Shown: piece after piece, positions 8,490 to 15,018 of the stretch | Numbering within the stretch: position 1 is the stretch's first letter | How the letters are laid out: each line of letters opens with the position of its first letter | NCBI GenBank assembly: GCA_910587715.1 | Contig: CAJUMV010000042.1 | Coordinates: forward strand, 1-32,915 | Direction of reading: 5' to 3' | Source of the DNA: an uncultured Lachnospiraceae bacterium | GTDB lineage: Bacteria; Bacillota; Clostridia; Lachnospirales; Lachnospiraceae | DNA: 32,915 bases | Position numbers and translations under genes: made by a program | Notes under the pieces: generated by a model | Databases searched by the model: none | Told to the model about the DNA's origin: nothing | What the model saw: the letters and a program-made list of their open reading frames with translations, nothing else

Positions 8490-9505
8490 ACCCCTCCTGC
8501 CTCCCCTCTTCCCACCTTGCTCTGAGCGCGCATTCGGGGGTCAAGCCGTTCATTGATGCCCTGCGCCAGCATGTTGCAGAAAATAACCGTTATTCCCGTA
8601 AGCAGGCTGATGACCATCAGCAGATTATAATCCTTATATCTGGCGCTCTCATAGGCAAGCGTTCCTATTCCCGGATAGGAAAATACCAGCTCCACCACAT
8701 AAGTCCCACCGAGGATATGCGGAAAAGCAACCGCCATCATACTTAGATAAGAAGGCATGGTACTGCGCAGACAATGACGGCGCAGCACCTGCTTCCCCGA
8801 AAGCCCCTTCATTCTGGCAAGCAGCACATAGTCCGCCCGCACCTCCTCCAACAGCCTGTTGCGGACTTGAAACGCATAATACCACAGATGCCCCAGCACC
8901 ACCACGGTAAGCGGCAGAATCAGATGTACCGCCCGGTCCGCCGCGCTCCCCTCTTTTCCCACGGAATACGCCCCGGATCCCGGCAGCCAGCCAAGCCACA
9001 CCGCAAAGAGCAGGATGAAAAGCAGAGACAGCCAAAACTCAGGAATACAGCTTGTCACCGTGCCTATCCTGCAAATCAGCCTGTCAGTCAGCCTCTCCTC
9101 CCGCCACGCGCAGAAAAGACCGAGCCAAAGCGCCAACACAAAGATAAGCGCGAAACTCATCCCGCCCAGCAGAAGCGTGTTGCCGACTCTTGCAGCGAGC
9201 ACCTCCTTTACATCCGTCTTATACTGATAGGAAATGCCGAAATCGCCGTGAAGCGCACACGCCAGCCAGCGCATATACTGTACTGGAACAGACGCATTCA
9301 GCCCGAGCCTTTCCCTCGCCTGTTCCTGCTCTTCGACGCTCATTTTCTCCACCCGCTCCCCGTAATACGCGTAAAGGGGATCGCGCGGCGCAAGTCTGGA
9401 AATGGTAAATACGAGAACGGACAGAGCAAAAACGCTCAGAAGAAAGCTACCCGCATGATATAAAATTCTGATGATGTTTGATTTCTTCAAAGATTTCCTC
9501 CACAT
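8486..9505 (-). CDS. ABC transporter permease, OppB/DppB/NikB type
   Basis: This is the first membrane subunit of the importer: N-terminal helix, the external domain typical of OppB (MSVEEQEQARERLGLNASVP, then LHGDFGISYQYK), and five C-terminal helices with the coupling loop near LLARMKGLSGKQVLRRHCL. The ATG at 9505 overlaps the ATPase gene by 59 bases and has a poor ribosome binding site. A TTG at 9490 follows GGAGG at good spacing and would still overlap by 44 bases. No later start would keep the first helix, so a long overlap with the ATPase gene is real either way. About 334-339 residues, normal for the family. Confidence 0.9.
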   Translation of the reverse strand: MWRKSLKKSNIIRILYHAGSFLLSVFALSVLVFTISRLAPRDPLYAYYGERVEKMSVEEQEQARERLGLNASVPVQYMRWLACALHGDFGISYQYKTDVKEVLAARVGNTLLLGGMSFALIFVLALWLGLFCAWREERLTDRLICRIGTVTSCIPEFWLSLLFILLFAVWLGWLPGSGAYSVGKEGSAADRAVHLILPLTVVVLGHLWYYAFQVRNRLLEEVRADYVLLARMKGLSGKQVLRRHCLRSTMPSYLSMMAVAFPHILGGTYVVELVFSYPGIGTLAYESARYKDYNLLMVISLLTGITVIFCNMLAQGINERLDPRMRAQSKVGRGEAGGV

Positions 9506-10217
9506 CCCCGATTCGGGTCAGCTCTCCTTCTTTCATCAAAGCTGCCCGGTCCGCCGCCCGCGCCGCCACACCGGGATTGTGTGTGACAAGGACGATAGAC
9601 ATGCCCGTCTTTTTTCGCAGTTTTAGAAACAGCTCTAAAATCTGCGACTGCACTGTCACATCCAGCGCCGTAGTCGCTTCGTCCGCAAACAAAACCGCCG
9701 GCTCCGCCGCCAGTGCGATGGCAATGACACAGCGCTGCGCCATACCGCCCGAAAGCTGAAAAGGGTACTGTCTGGCGCACGCTCCGGGATGCTCCAGACC
9801 TGCCAGCTCCATCAGCTCCTCCACTCTCCGCTTCCGCTCTCCCGGTGTAAGATGAGGCTGCCGCAGGCGCACCGCCTCGCCAATCTGCGCTCCCACGGAC
9901 AAACAAGGATGCAGCGCCGTCATCGGATTCTGGAACACCATGGAGAAAAAACTGCCGCGAAGCTTCTGCATCTGCTTTTCCGAATAATCGGTTATCTCTT
10001 CTCCCCGAATGAAAATACCTCCCGCCTTCCTTTTGGCGATATCCGGTAATAACTTCAATATGCTCTTACACAGCACACTTTTCCCGCAGCCGCTCTCCCC
10101 CATAATCGCCAGAATCTCCCCCTCTCCCAAGGAAAAGCTGACGTTTTTCACAGCCTCTATCTCCCCTTCCGGTCTGTAAAAACTGACCGAGAGATTTTCG
10201 ACTCTAAGCACGTCCAT
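9447..10217 (-). CDS. ABC transporter ATPase, OppD/DppD/NikD type
   Basis: This ATPase powers the importer. From the start chosen at 10217 it has about 256 residues with Walker A GESGCGKS (40-47), Q-loop in SMVFQNPMTALHP, signature LSGGM, Walker B AVLFADEATTALD and the switch His in LVTHNPG. It lacks the roughly 60-residue oligo_HPY C-terminal extension of peptide-type OppD/DppD proteins, and so resembles the short NikD form. The ATG at 10217 has GGGGG upstream and follows the stop of the binding protein by 14 bases; an in-frame extension to 10247 would overlap that gene. Importers of this family normally use two different ATPases (D and F/E). Only one is encoded here, so it would act as a homodimer or borrow a partner from elsewhere. 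Confidence 0.88.
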   Translation of the reverse strand: MDVLRVENLSVSFYRPEGEIEAVKNVSFSLGEGEILAIMGESGCGKSVLCKSILKLLPDIAKRKAGGIFIRGEEITDYSEKQMQKLRGSFFSMVFQNPMTALHPCLSVGAQIGEAVRLRQPHLTPGERKRRVEELMELAGLEHPGACARQYPFQLSGGMAQRCVIAIALAAEPAVLFADEATTALDVTVQSQILELFLKLRKKTGMSIVLVTHNPGVAARAADRAALMKEGELTRIGDVEEIFEEIKHHQNFISCG

Positions 10218-10231
10218 TCCATCAACCCCCA

Positions 10232-11896
10232 TTATTCCATTTGCCATTCGGATATGTTCCAGAATATCCCCACGCCGTGATGCCCCATCACCGTATCTGG
10301 AGAAACCCCGTGAATGGAAGCGTCAGCTACATAATCGGCGTCAATATAGCAGATAAACGCGTATGCCGGGTCGTTCGCCAGCTCCTCCTGAAACCGGGCA
10401 TAGGCTTCCCTGCGCACCTGCGGCTCATCCGTGCTGCGCGCCTGTGTCAGATACTCGTCCACTGCCGTATTGGAATAACCGCTGTAATTCGCGCCCTTTC
10501 CCGTACCAAACACTTTATAAGTATGGTCATCCGCATCAAAGGGGCTTCCCCAGCCAATCAGATATGCCATTTGACCATTCCAGTCAACTCGCGTCGGGAT
10601 CTCCACCGAGCAATCAATCCCAATCTCACGAATCTGCTGCGCCGCCGCCTGCGCCATGTCGATACGCACCTGATCGCCCGCTCCCACGCTGATTACAAAG
10701 GAAAGCCTCTCCCCGTTTCTCGCATAGAATCCGTCCTCCCCTTTGACACATCCGACGGACTCCAATATTTCCATTGCCTTTTCCGGGTTGTAGTCATAAT
10801 GCTCCACATTCTCATTATTATGAACATTGCGCTGCAGCGGTCCGTAAGCGGGCATTCCCTGTCCGAGCAGCACCGCATCCACAATCGCCTGCCTGTCGAT
10901 AGCATAGCAGATGGCGGGAATGATATCCCGGTTTTCCTGCCAGTACGGATTATGAAAATTAAAGAGAATCCCTCTGTAATCGGAGGTCAGCATATGGTAA
11001 CAGACATATCCTTCCCGCTCCGCAAACGACTGCGCCGCTTTCGGCGGCAGAAGCGCCAGGTCCAGCTCGCCTGCTTCCATCTGCAGCGACTTGGCGTTAT
11101 CGTCCGGTACTATTTTAAAAATCACTCTGTCAATATGCGGTTCGCCTTTGAAATAATCCTCATTTTTCTTAAGCACAATCGCCTGCCCCATATCCCAGCT
11201 TTCCAACTTATAGGGTCCTGTCCCCACAGGTGCACGGAAAAAATCCGCGGTCTGCATATCCTCTCCCGCAAGCAAGTGCTTCGGGAGCACCGCCATGGTC
11301 ATATAATCCAGAAAAGCCACGTTCGGCGCGGACAGCCGGAAGGAAATCGTATGCTCGTCCGCCACCGTAATCTCCTCCACATCCTCATAATTAGGCGCGT
11401 TCTCGGATGCATTTTCCGGCTCCATAATCGCTTCGATGGTAAACTTCACATCCTCCGCGGTAAAAGACTCCCCATCATGCCATGTCACGCCCTCCTCCAA
11501 ATGAAACGTGTAAGTGCAGGAATACTCGTCGAACTCCCAGCTCTTCGCCAGCCCGGGCACCACCTCATTTTTTCCGTTGTGGGCAGTCAGTCCGTTAAAG
11601 AGCAGCAGGTTGATTTCCCCGTGCTCATCCATAGCCGGATTAATGCGGGTGTAGTCGCCGCTGCCATAAACCAGCGTGGTCGGCTCTGACTGCGCATCGG
11701 CTGTCTGACCACTGACTGCCTGTTCCGCGACCGCCATCCCTTCTTCTGTTCCGACGCCGTTTCCGCTGTCACCTCCACATGCTGTTAAAATCACTGCCCC
11801 TGCCGACAAGATCATGACAAACAAACCAGCCGCCCTTCTCATTACCCATTTGCGTCCTTTCTCTCTATTTTCCGATAGTTCCATTTTTGTCTCCAT
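10232..11896 (-). CDS. Lipoprotein substrate-binding protein (SBP_bac_5; peptide/nickel type)
   Basis: This is the extracytoplasmic binding component of the importer, anchored to the membrane by a lipid. It has a long basic n-region, a hydrophobic segment and a lipobox ILTACGG, an acidic/serine-rich linker, then an SBP family 5 domain (about residues 60-554), including the family features GLAKSWEF, the ITFHLEEGVTWHDGE-like segment and GTGPYKLESW. Near the C-terminus it has an adjacent His pair (H539-H540) in MGHHGVGIFWN. The fold is shared by peptide and nickel-chelate binders (OppA, NikA), and sequence alone does not separate them. Its position 57 bases downstream of larC, in the same direction, favours nickel. 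The ATG at 11884 has a better ribosome binding site (GGAG) than the one at 11896. Confidence 0.88.
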   Translation of the reverse strand: METKMELSENREKGRKWVMRRAAGLFVMILSAGAVILTACGGDSGNGVGTEEGMAVAEQAVSGQTADAQSEPTTLVYGSGDYTRINPAMDEHGEINLLLFNGLTAHNGKNEVVPGLAKSWEFDEYSCTYTFHLEEGVTWHDGESFTAEDVKFTIEAIMEPENASENAPNYEDVEEITVADEHTISFRLSAPNVAFLDYMTMAVLPKHLLAGEDMQTADFFRAPVGTGPYKLESWDMGQAIVLKKNEDYFKGEPHIDRVIFKIVPDDNAKSLQMEAGELDLALLPPKAAQSFAEREGYVCYHMLTSDYRGILFNFHNPYWQENRDIIPAICYAIDRQAIVDAVLLGQGMPAYGPLQRNVHNNENVEHYDYNPEKAMEILESVGCVKGEDGFYARNGERLSFVISVGAGDQVRIDMAQAAAQQIREIGIDCSVEIPTRVDWNGQMAYLIGWGSPFDADDHTYKVFGTGKGANYSGYSNTAVDEYLTQARSTDEPQVRREAYARFQEELANDPAYAFICYIDADYVADASIHGVSPDTVMGHHGVGIFWNISEWQME

Positions 11897-11953
11897 AAGA
11901 TTTTTCTCAGCCTTTACTTCTACAAGCTTTTTGCCATCCGTTCTGTCGTTCTC

Positions 11954-13237
11954 TCACAGGGATTCCATAACCTCCTGCATGGACATGCCCTGCTCCCTTG
12001 CAATGCGCGCCAAATCCTCATACTCATATTTTTCTCTTTTCACGCCGTAACCCTCGGAAATTTTTTTCCGCACTTCCCCGTAAGGCGTCTGCACCTTTTG
12101 GATCGAGCGTGCCAGGGTATATCTCCTGGAAATGTTCTCACGAATACCGATTGTGGTTGTATGTTTAAAAATCAACTCCGCCATTTTATCTTTCACGGAC
12201 TCCGCGCACATCACATGCAGCACAATGCCGGGACGGGATTTCTTCATACCTGCCGCCACGGTGTAGACCTCCAGCGCGCCCGCCTCTAAAAGCGTCTCCG
12301 ACGCAAAGCCGATGCTCTCCGCCGTCATATCGTCCACATTGCAGACAAGCTCCGCCACCGTATCGCCTGTCCCTTCCGTCTCGCCGAGCAAAGCGCGCAC
12401 ACAGTTTGCCGCCGCAAAATCCTTCTTTCCCATACCATAGCCGATGGCGAGTGTACGCATAACGGGCATCGCCCCGAAACGGCTGGCAAAATATTTTAAG
12501 AGCGCCGCGCCGGTGGGCGTACAAAGTTCCCCCTGAATCTCCCCGCCATAAATCGGCACATCCTTTAAAATATAAGCCGTGGCAGGCGCAGGCACAGGCA
12601 GAATCCCGTGGGCACACTTCACTTGTCCGCTGCCCACATGCACGGGCGACACGATCACCTGATCCGGCGCAATTCTATCCATCAGCACACAGACCGCCGT
12701 GATATCCGCCACTGCATCCATGGTTCCCACCTCGTGAAAATGAATTTCGTTCACCGGCACGCCGTGCACATGACTCTCCGCTTCCGCAATCATCCCAAAC
12801 ACCGCCAGAATGTCTTTCCGTATCCGCTCAGACAAAGGCAGTCCGCCCACGATGTGCGCAATCTCATGCATCCCGCTGTGGTGATGGGCGTGACTGTGTT
12901 CGTGCGCATGTTCCGCTTCATGCGTGTGCGCATGGTGGTGCTCTGCCTCATGCGTATGCTCATGTGCGTGCGTGTGTTCCGCCTCATGCGTGTGCGCGTG
13001 GTGATGCTTTGCCTCATGCATCTCCTCCGACTCCTCTTCTCCGTGTACCCGCACAGAAATATGCGTGCCGCCAATACCGCACTTCTGCGTCCTCTCACAC
13101 ACCGTCTCCACTCCGGGAATCCCCAGCGCGTTTAACTCCTCCACTACCTTCTCCCGCTCCGGCAGAAGCTCCAAAAGCGCCGCCGTCAGCATATCCCCCG
13201 CCGCGCCCATACCGCAGTCCAAATATAATGTTTTCAT
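11954..13237 (-). CDS. larC: Nickel-pincer cofactor nickel insertase LarC, with His-rich insert
   Basis: LarC is the CTP-dependent nickel insertase (cyclometallase) that makes the nickel-pincer nucleotide used by lactate racemase. The 427-residue protein begins with the family's MKTLYLDCGMGAAGDMLTAA, has the conserved NEIHFHEVGTMDAVADI and CTPTGAALLKYF, and ends with the LarC2 part (CNVDDMTAES, then KKSRPGIVLHV, then the C-terminal RREKYEYED-like segment). It is one open frame; in Lactobacillus plantarum the two halves are joined by programmed ribosomal frameshifting, which is not needed here. Residues 74-124 form a His-rich insert with 24 His in 51 residues, built from two copies of a 22-residue unit. 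The start overlaps the larB stop as ATGA (13234-13237). Confidence 0.95.
   Translation of the reverse strand: MKTLYLDCGMGAAGDMLTAALLELLPEREKVVEELNALGIPGVETVCERTQKCGIGGTHISVRVHGEEESEEMHEAKHHHAHTHEAEHTHAHEHTHEAEHHHAHTHEAEHAHEHSHAHHHSGMHEIAHIVGGLPLSERIRKDILAVFGMIAEAESHVHGVPVNEIHFHEVGTMDAVADITAVCVLMDRIAPDQVIVSPVHVGSGQVKCAHGILPVPAPATAYILKDVPIYGGEIQGELCTPTGAALLKYFASRFGAMPVMRTLAIGYGMGKKDFAAANCVRALLGETEGTGDTVAELVCNVDDMTAESIGFASETLLEAGALEVYTVAAGMKKSRPGIVLHVMCAESVKDKMAELIFKHTTTIGIRENISRRYTLARSIQKVQTPYGEVRKKISEGYGVKREKYEYEDLARIAREQGMSMQEVMESL
12890..13015 (-). repeat. Tandem 66-base repeat encoding the LarC His-rich insert
   Basis: Two near-identical 66-base units in larC encode residues 75-96 and 97-116 (each starting EA[K/E]HHHAHTHEAEH; the second is two residues shorter). 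At DNA level the segments at 12911-12953 and 12977-13019 differ at only a few positions. The units are made of alternating His codons with Ala, Thr and Glu, which suggests a metal-binding tract expanded by duplication. Confidence 0.9.
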
Positions 13238-13998
13238 TTTTCTCCTCCCACTCTTCTCATGTTGTGGTTTATCATGCTCGCCAGATACCCCGCCCCAAAC
13301 CCATTATCAATATTCACCACCGAAACCCCGCTGGCGCAGGAATTGAGCATAGACAAAAGCGCGGAAACCCCGTGCATGGACGCCCCGTACCCTACGCTTG
13401 TGGGTACCGCGATCACGGGACAGTCCGCCAGCCCGCCGATCACGCTGGCAAGCGCGCCTTCCATGCCGGCGATGGCGATGATTACTGACGCCTCCATAAT
13501 CTCATCCATATGTGCCAAAAGCCTGTGAAGCCCCGCCACGCCCACATCATAGAGCCGCACCACCTCGTTGCCGTGCACCTCCGCAGTGAGCGCTGCTTCC
13601 TCCGCCACTGGAATATCCGAGGTTCCTCCTGTGGCGACCACAATCTTTCCGATACCGTCCGGCTCCGGCACTTTACCGACAATGCCGATTCGTGCCTGCT
13701 CATGGTAAATCATCTCGTGAAGCCCTGCCACCTTTTTCGCCTTTTTCGGGGACAGTCTGGTAATCAGAATGGTTTCCTGTCCGTTTCTCTTCATGCTGTC
13801 AACAATACCCGCAATCTGCGACGCCTTTTTTCCCGCGCCGAAAATCACCTCCGGCGCGCCCTGCCTGATTCCTCTGTGGTGGTCCACCTTCGCGTATCCG
13901 ATATCTTCAAAAGGCTTTTTTTTAATGGCGAGCAGCGCTTCCTCCACGGAAGCCTTTCCGTCCCGCACCTGTTCCAGTATTTTTCGATAATCGCTCAT
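13234..13998 (-). CDS. larB: Nickel-pincer cofactor carboxylase/hydrolase LarB
   Basis: LarB carboxylates the pyridine ring of nicotinic acid adenine dinucleotide and hydrolyses its phosphoanhydride, the first step of nickel-pincer nucleotide synthesis. The 254-residue protein has a helical N-terminal region and a C-terminal PurE-like domain with VVATGGTSDIP, VGVAGLHRL and AVPTSVGYGAS. The catalytic pair known from L. plantarum LarB, Glu180 and Cys221, falls at the same numbers here (AGMEGALAS and NSCASGVS). The ATG at 13998 was chosen because GGAGG lies at good spacing and it overlaps the larE stop as ATGA; the longer in-frame extension to 14265 lies inside larE and is rejected. Confidence 0.95.
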   Translation of the reverse strand: MSDYRKILEQVRDGKASVEEALLAIKKKPFEDIGYAKVDHHRGIRQGAPEVIFGAGKKASQIAGIVDSMKRNGQETILITRLSPKKAKKVAGLHEMIYHEQARIGIVGKVPEPDGIGKIVVATGGTSDIPVAEEAALTAEVHGNEVVRLYDVGVAGLHRLLAHMDEIMEASVIIAIAGMEGALASVIGGLADCPVIAVPTSVGYGASMHGVSALLSMLNSCASGVSVVNIDNGFGAGYLASMINHNMRRVGGEK

Positions 13999-14741
13999 AT
14001 CCGCACCTCCATATCCAGTAAAACCGCCTGATAATATTGTTTCAATTCCTTTACGATTTCTTCCCGTTTCTCCAAAGCACGACCAAGCTGCGACGCCGGA
14101 AACTGCAGTCTTGCCGCCCCGCCAAAACGCCTTACCCGAAAGTCCGTGAAACCCAGCGAAAAGAGAAAATCCTCCGCCCTCTCCGTGCTTTTCAGCTTTT
14201 CCACCGTGATTTCCTCCCCAGCCGGAATCCTCGTCGCCAGACAGGCATACGCCGGTTTCTCCCATGTAAAGAGGCCCGCCTCTTTAGAAAGCCTGCGTAT
14301 TTCGTCCTTTGTCAGCCCGCACTCCCGCAAAGGAGAACGCACAGACAGCTCCCTTAGCGCGCGCATTCCCGGGCGATCGCCCTCCTCGTCGGAAGCGTTC
14401 GTGCCGTCTAACAGCAGCTTATAACCATCCGCTGCCGCCGCTTCTGCGATTGTTGTAAAAATCCGCTTTTTACAATGGTAGCAGCGGTCAGCCGGATTTT
14501 TCCGAACAGCCGGAATCGCCAGCACATCCGTTTCTATTATCTTTGCCTCAACGGCAAGCTCTTCACAGAGACGCTTCGCATCCGCCAGCTCAAACTGCGG
14601 CTGGAATGCACTCTTCACATAGTAGGCACGCACGTCCGCCCCCGCTCCCTTCGCCGCGTAGAGCAGATATGCCGAGTCTGTGCCGCCGGAAAAGGCAAGC
14701 GCGGCTTTGGGGTTTTCCTTAAAAAAAGTTGACAGATTCAT
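13995..14741 (-). CDS. larE: ATP-dependent sacrificial/[4Fe-4S] sulfur transferase LarE
   Basis: LarE adenylates the carboxylated pyridine intermediate made by LarB and transfers sulfur to it, twice per cofactor. The 248-residue protein starts with the PP-loop ATP site AFSGGTDSAY (17-25). It has Cys87 and Cys90 in DRCYHCKKRIF and Cys167 in YACLATRIP. L. plantarum LarE has only the last of these and gives up its own sulfur; homologues with three cysteines hold a [4Fe-4S] cluster and can act catalytically, so this one is probably of the cluster type. The ATG at 14741 follows AGGAG at good spacing. It is the first gene of the operon, about 52 bases past the leader's terminator-like U tract. Confidence 0.93.
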   Translation of the reverse strand: MNLSTFFKENPKAALAFSGGTDSAYLLYAAKGAGADVRAYYVKSAFQPQFELADAKRLCEELAVEAKIIETDVLAIPAVRKNPADRCYHCKKRIFTTIAEAAAADGYKLLLDGTNASDEEGDRPGMRALRELSVRSPLRECGLTKDEIRRLSKEAGLFTWEKPAYACLATRIPAGEEITVEKLKSTERAEDFLFSLGFTDFRVRRFGGAARLQFPASQLGRALEKREEIVKELKQYYQAVLLDMEVRI

Positions 14742-14982
14742 GGTTACTCTCCTATCGTCCGGCACATAAGCAGATTCGAAACGCTTCGTGCGCAAAAAAG
14801 GAAGACATAGGATTCCCCTTGGAGGAATCGTATACCTTCCTGTGTATACTTGCGCCATTTACTATTCTTATTCGTCGAAAACGACATATACATGCCGCTG
14901 ACACGATTTCTTTTCAGTTCAAAGCTGTAACTGTTTTGCCGGAACTCCTGTCCCCATGCAGGCTTCATGCCTGCTTTTTTCT
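14742..14982 (-). promoter_or_regulatory. Structured leader of the lar operon (riboswitch/attenuator candidate)
   Basis: The transcript from the promoter at 14989-15018 has about 240 untranslated bases. From 5' to 3' it can form a GCAGGC/GCCTGC hairpin (14974-14958), a CAGTT/AACTG hairpin (14933-14915), a GTCG/CGAC hairpin (14885-14874), then two mutually exclusive structures. One is an intrinsic terminator (14840-14800, followed by six U). The other is a GTATAC/GTATAC hairpin (14849-14830) that takes up the terminator's left arm. In addition GCGCAA (14855-14850) can pair with TTGCGC (14795-14790), across the terminator. This is the layout of a transcription-attenuating riboswitch or of a protein-controlled attenuator. 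I cannot match the upstream part to a known class, including the NiCo riboswitch as I remember it. Confidence 0.6.
14794..14840 (-). terminator. Intrinsic (conditional) terminator upstream of larE
   Basis: On the minus strand ggaaggtata pairs with tatgtcttcc (ten pairs, two of them G-U), then after one C-C mismatch GATTCC pairs with GGAATC around a seven-base loop. Six T follow immediately (14799-14794). It precedes larE by 52 bases and follows the operon's only visible promoter, so it would block the whole operon unless relieved. Confidence 0.8.
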
Positions 14983-14988
14983 TTTTCT

Positions 14989-15018
14989 ATTTTATCCTGA
15001 GCGCAGTGAAAAAGTCAA
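14989..15018 (-). promoter_or_regulatory. Sigma-A-type promoter of the lar-transporter operon
   Basis: Read on the minus strand, TTGACT (15018-15013), an 18-base spacer and TAAAAT (14994-14989). The -35 overlaps the last codons of the radical SAM gene. Predicted transcription start near 14982. Confidence 0.7.

Noticed and set aside
10241..11689. A 482-codon open frame antisense to the binding-protein gene
   Set aside because: It lies wholly opposite a clear SBP family 5 gene and has no recognisable domain or ribosome binding site.
12890..13019. CRISPR-like or intergenic repeat array
   Set aside because: The repeats have no spacers and are in frame within larC, encoding the His-rich insert.
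13999..14265. Longer LarB reading from 14265
   Set aside because: The extra 89 codons lie inside larE and are low complexity; the ATG at 13998 has GGAGG and an ATGA overlap.
14742..14858. Longer LarE reading from 14858
   Set aside because: It would cross the leader terminator; the ATG at 14741 has AGGAG and matches the family's N-terminus.
14744..14968. A 74-codon open frame in the lar leader (leader peptide?)
   Set aside because: There is no ribosome binding site before its ATG, which sits in the loop of the first leader hairpin, and the same bases form the terminator and alternative hairpin. Coding is not excluded but RNA structure explains the region better.
14958..14980. A plus-strand terminator (GCAGGC stem followed by six T)
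   Set aside because: No plus-strand gene precedes it. It is best read as the first hairpin of the minus-strand lar leader, preceded by its A-rich transcript start.
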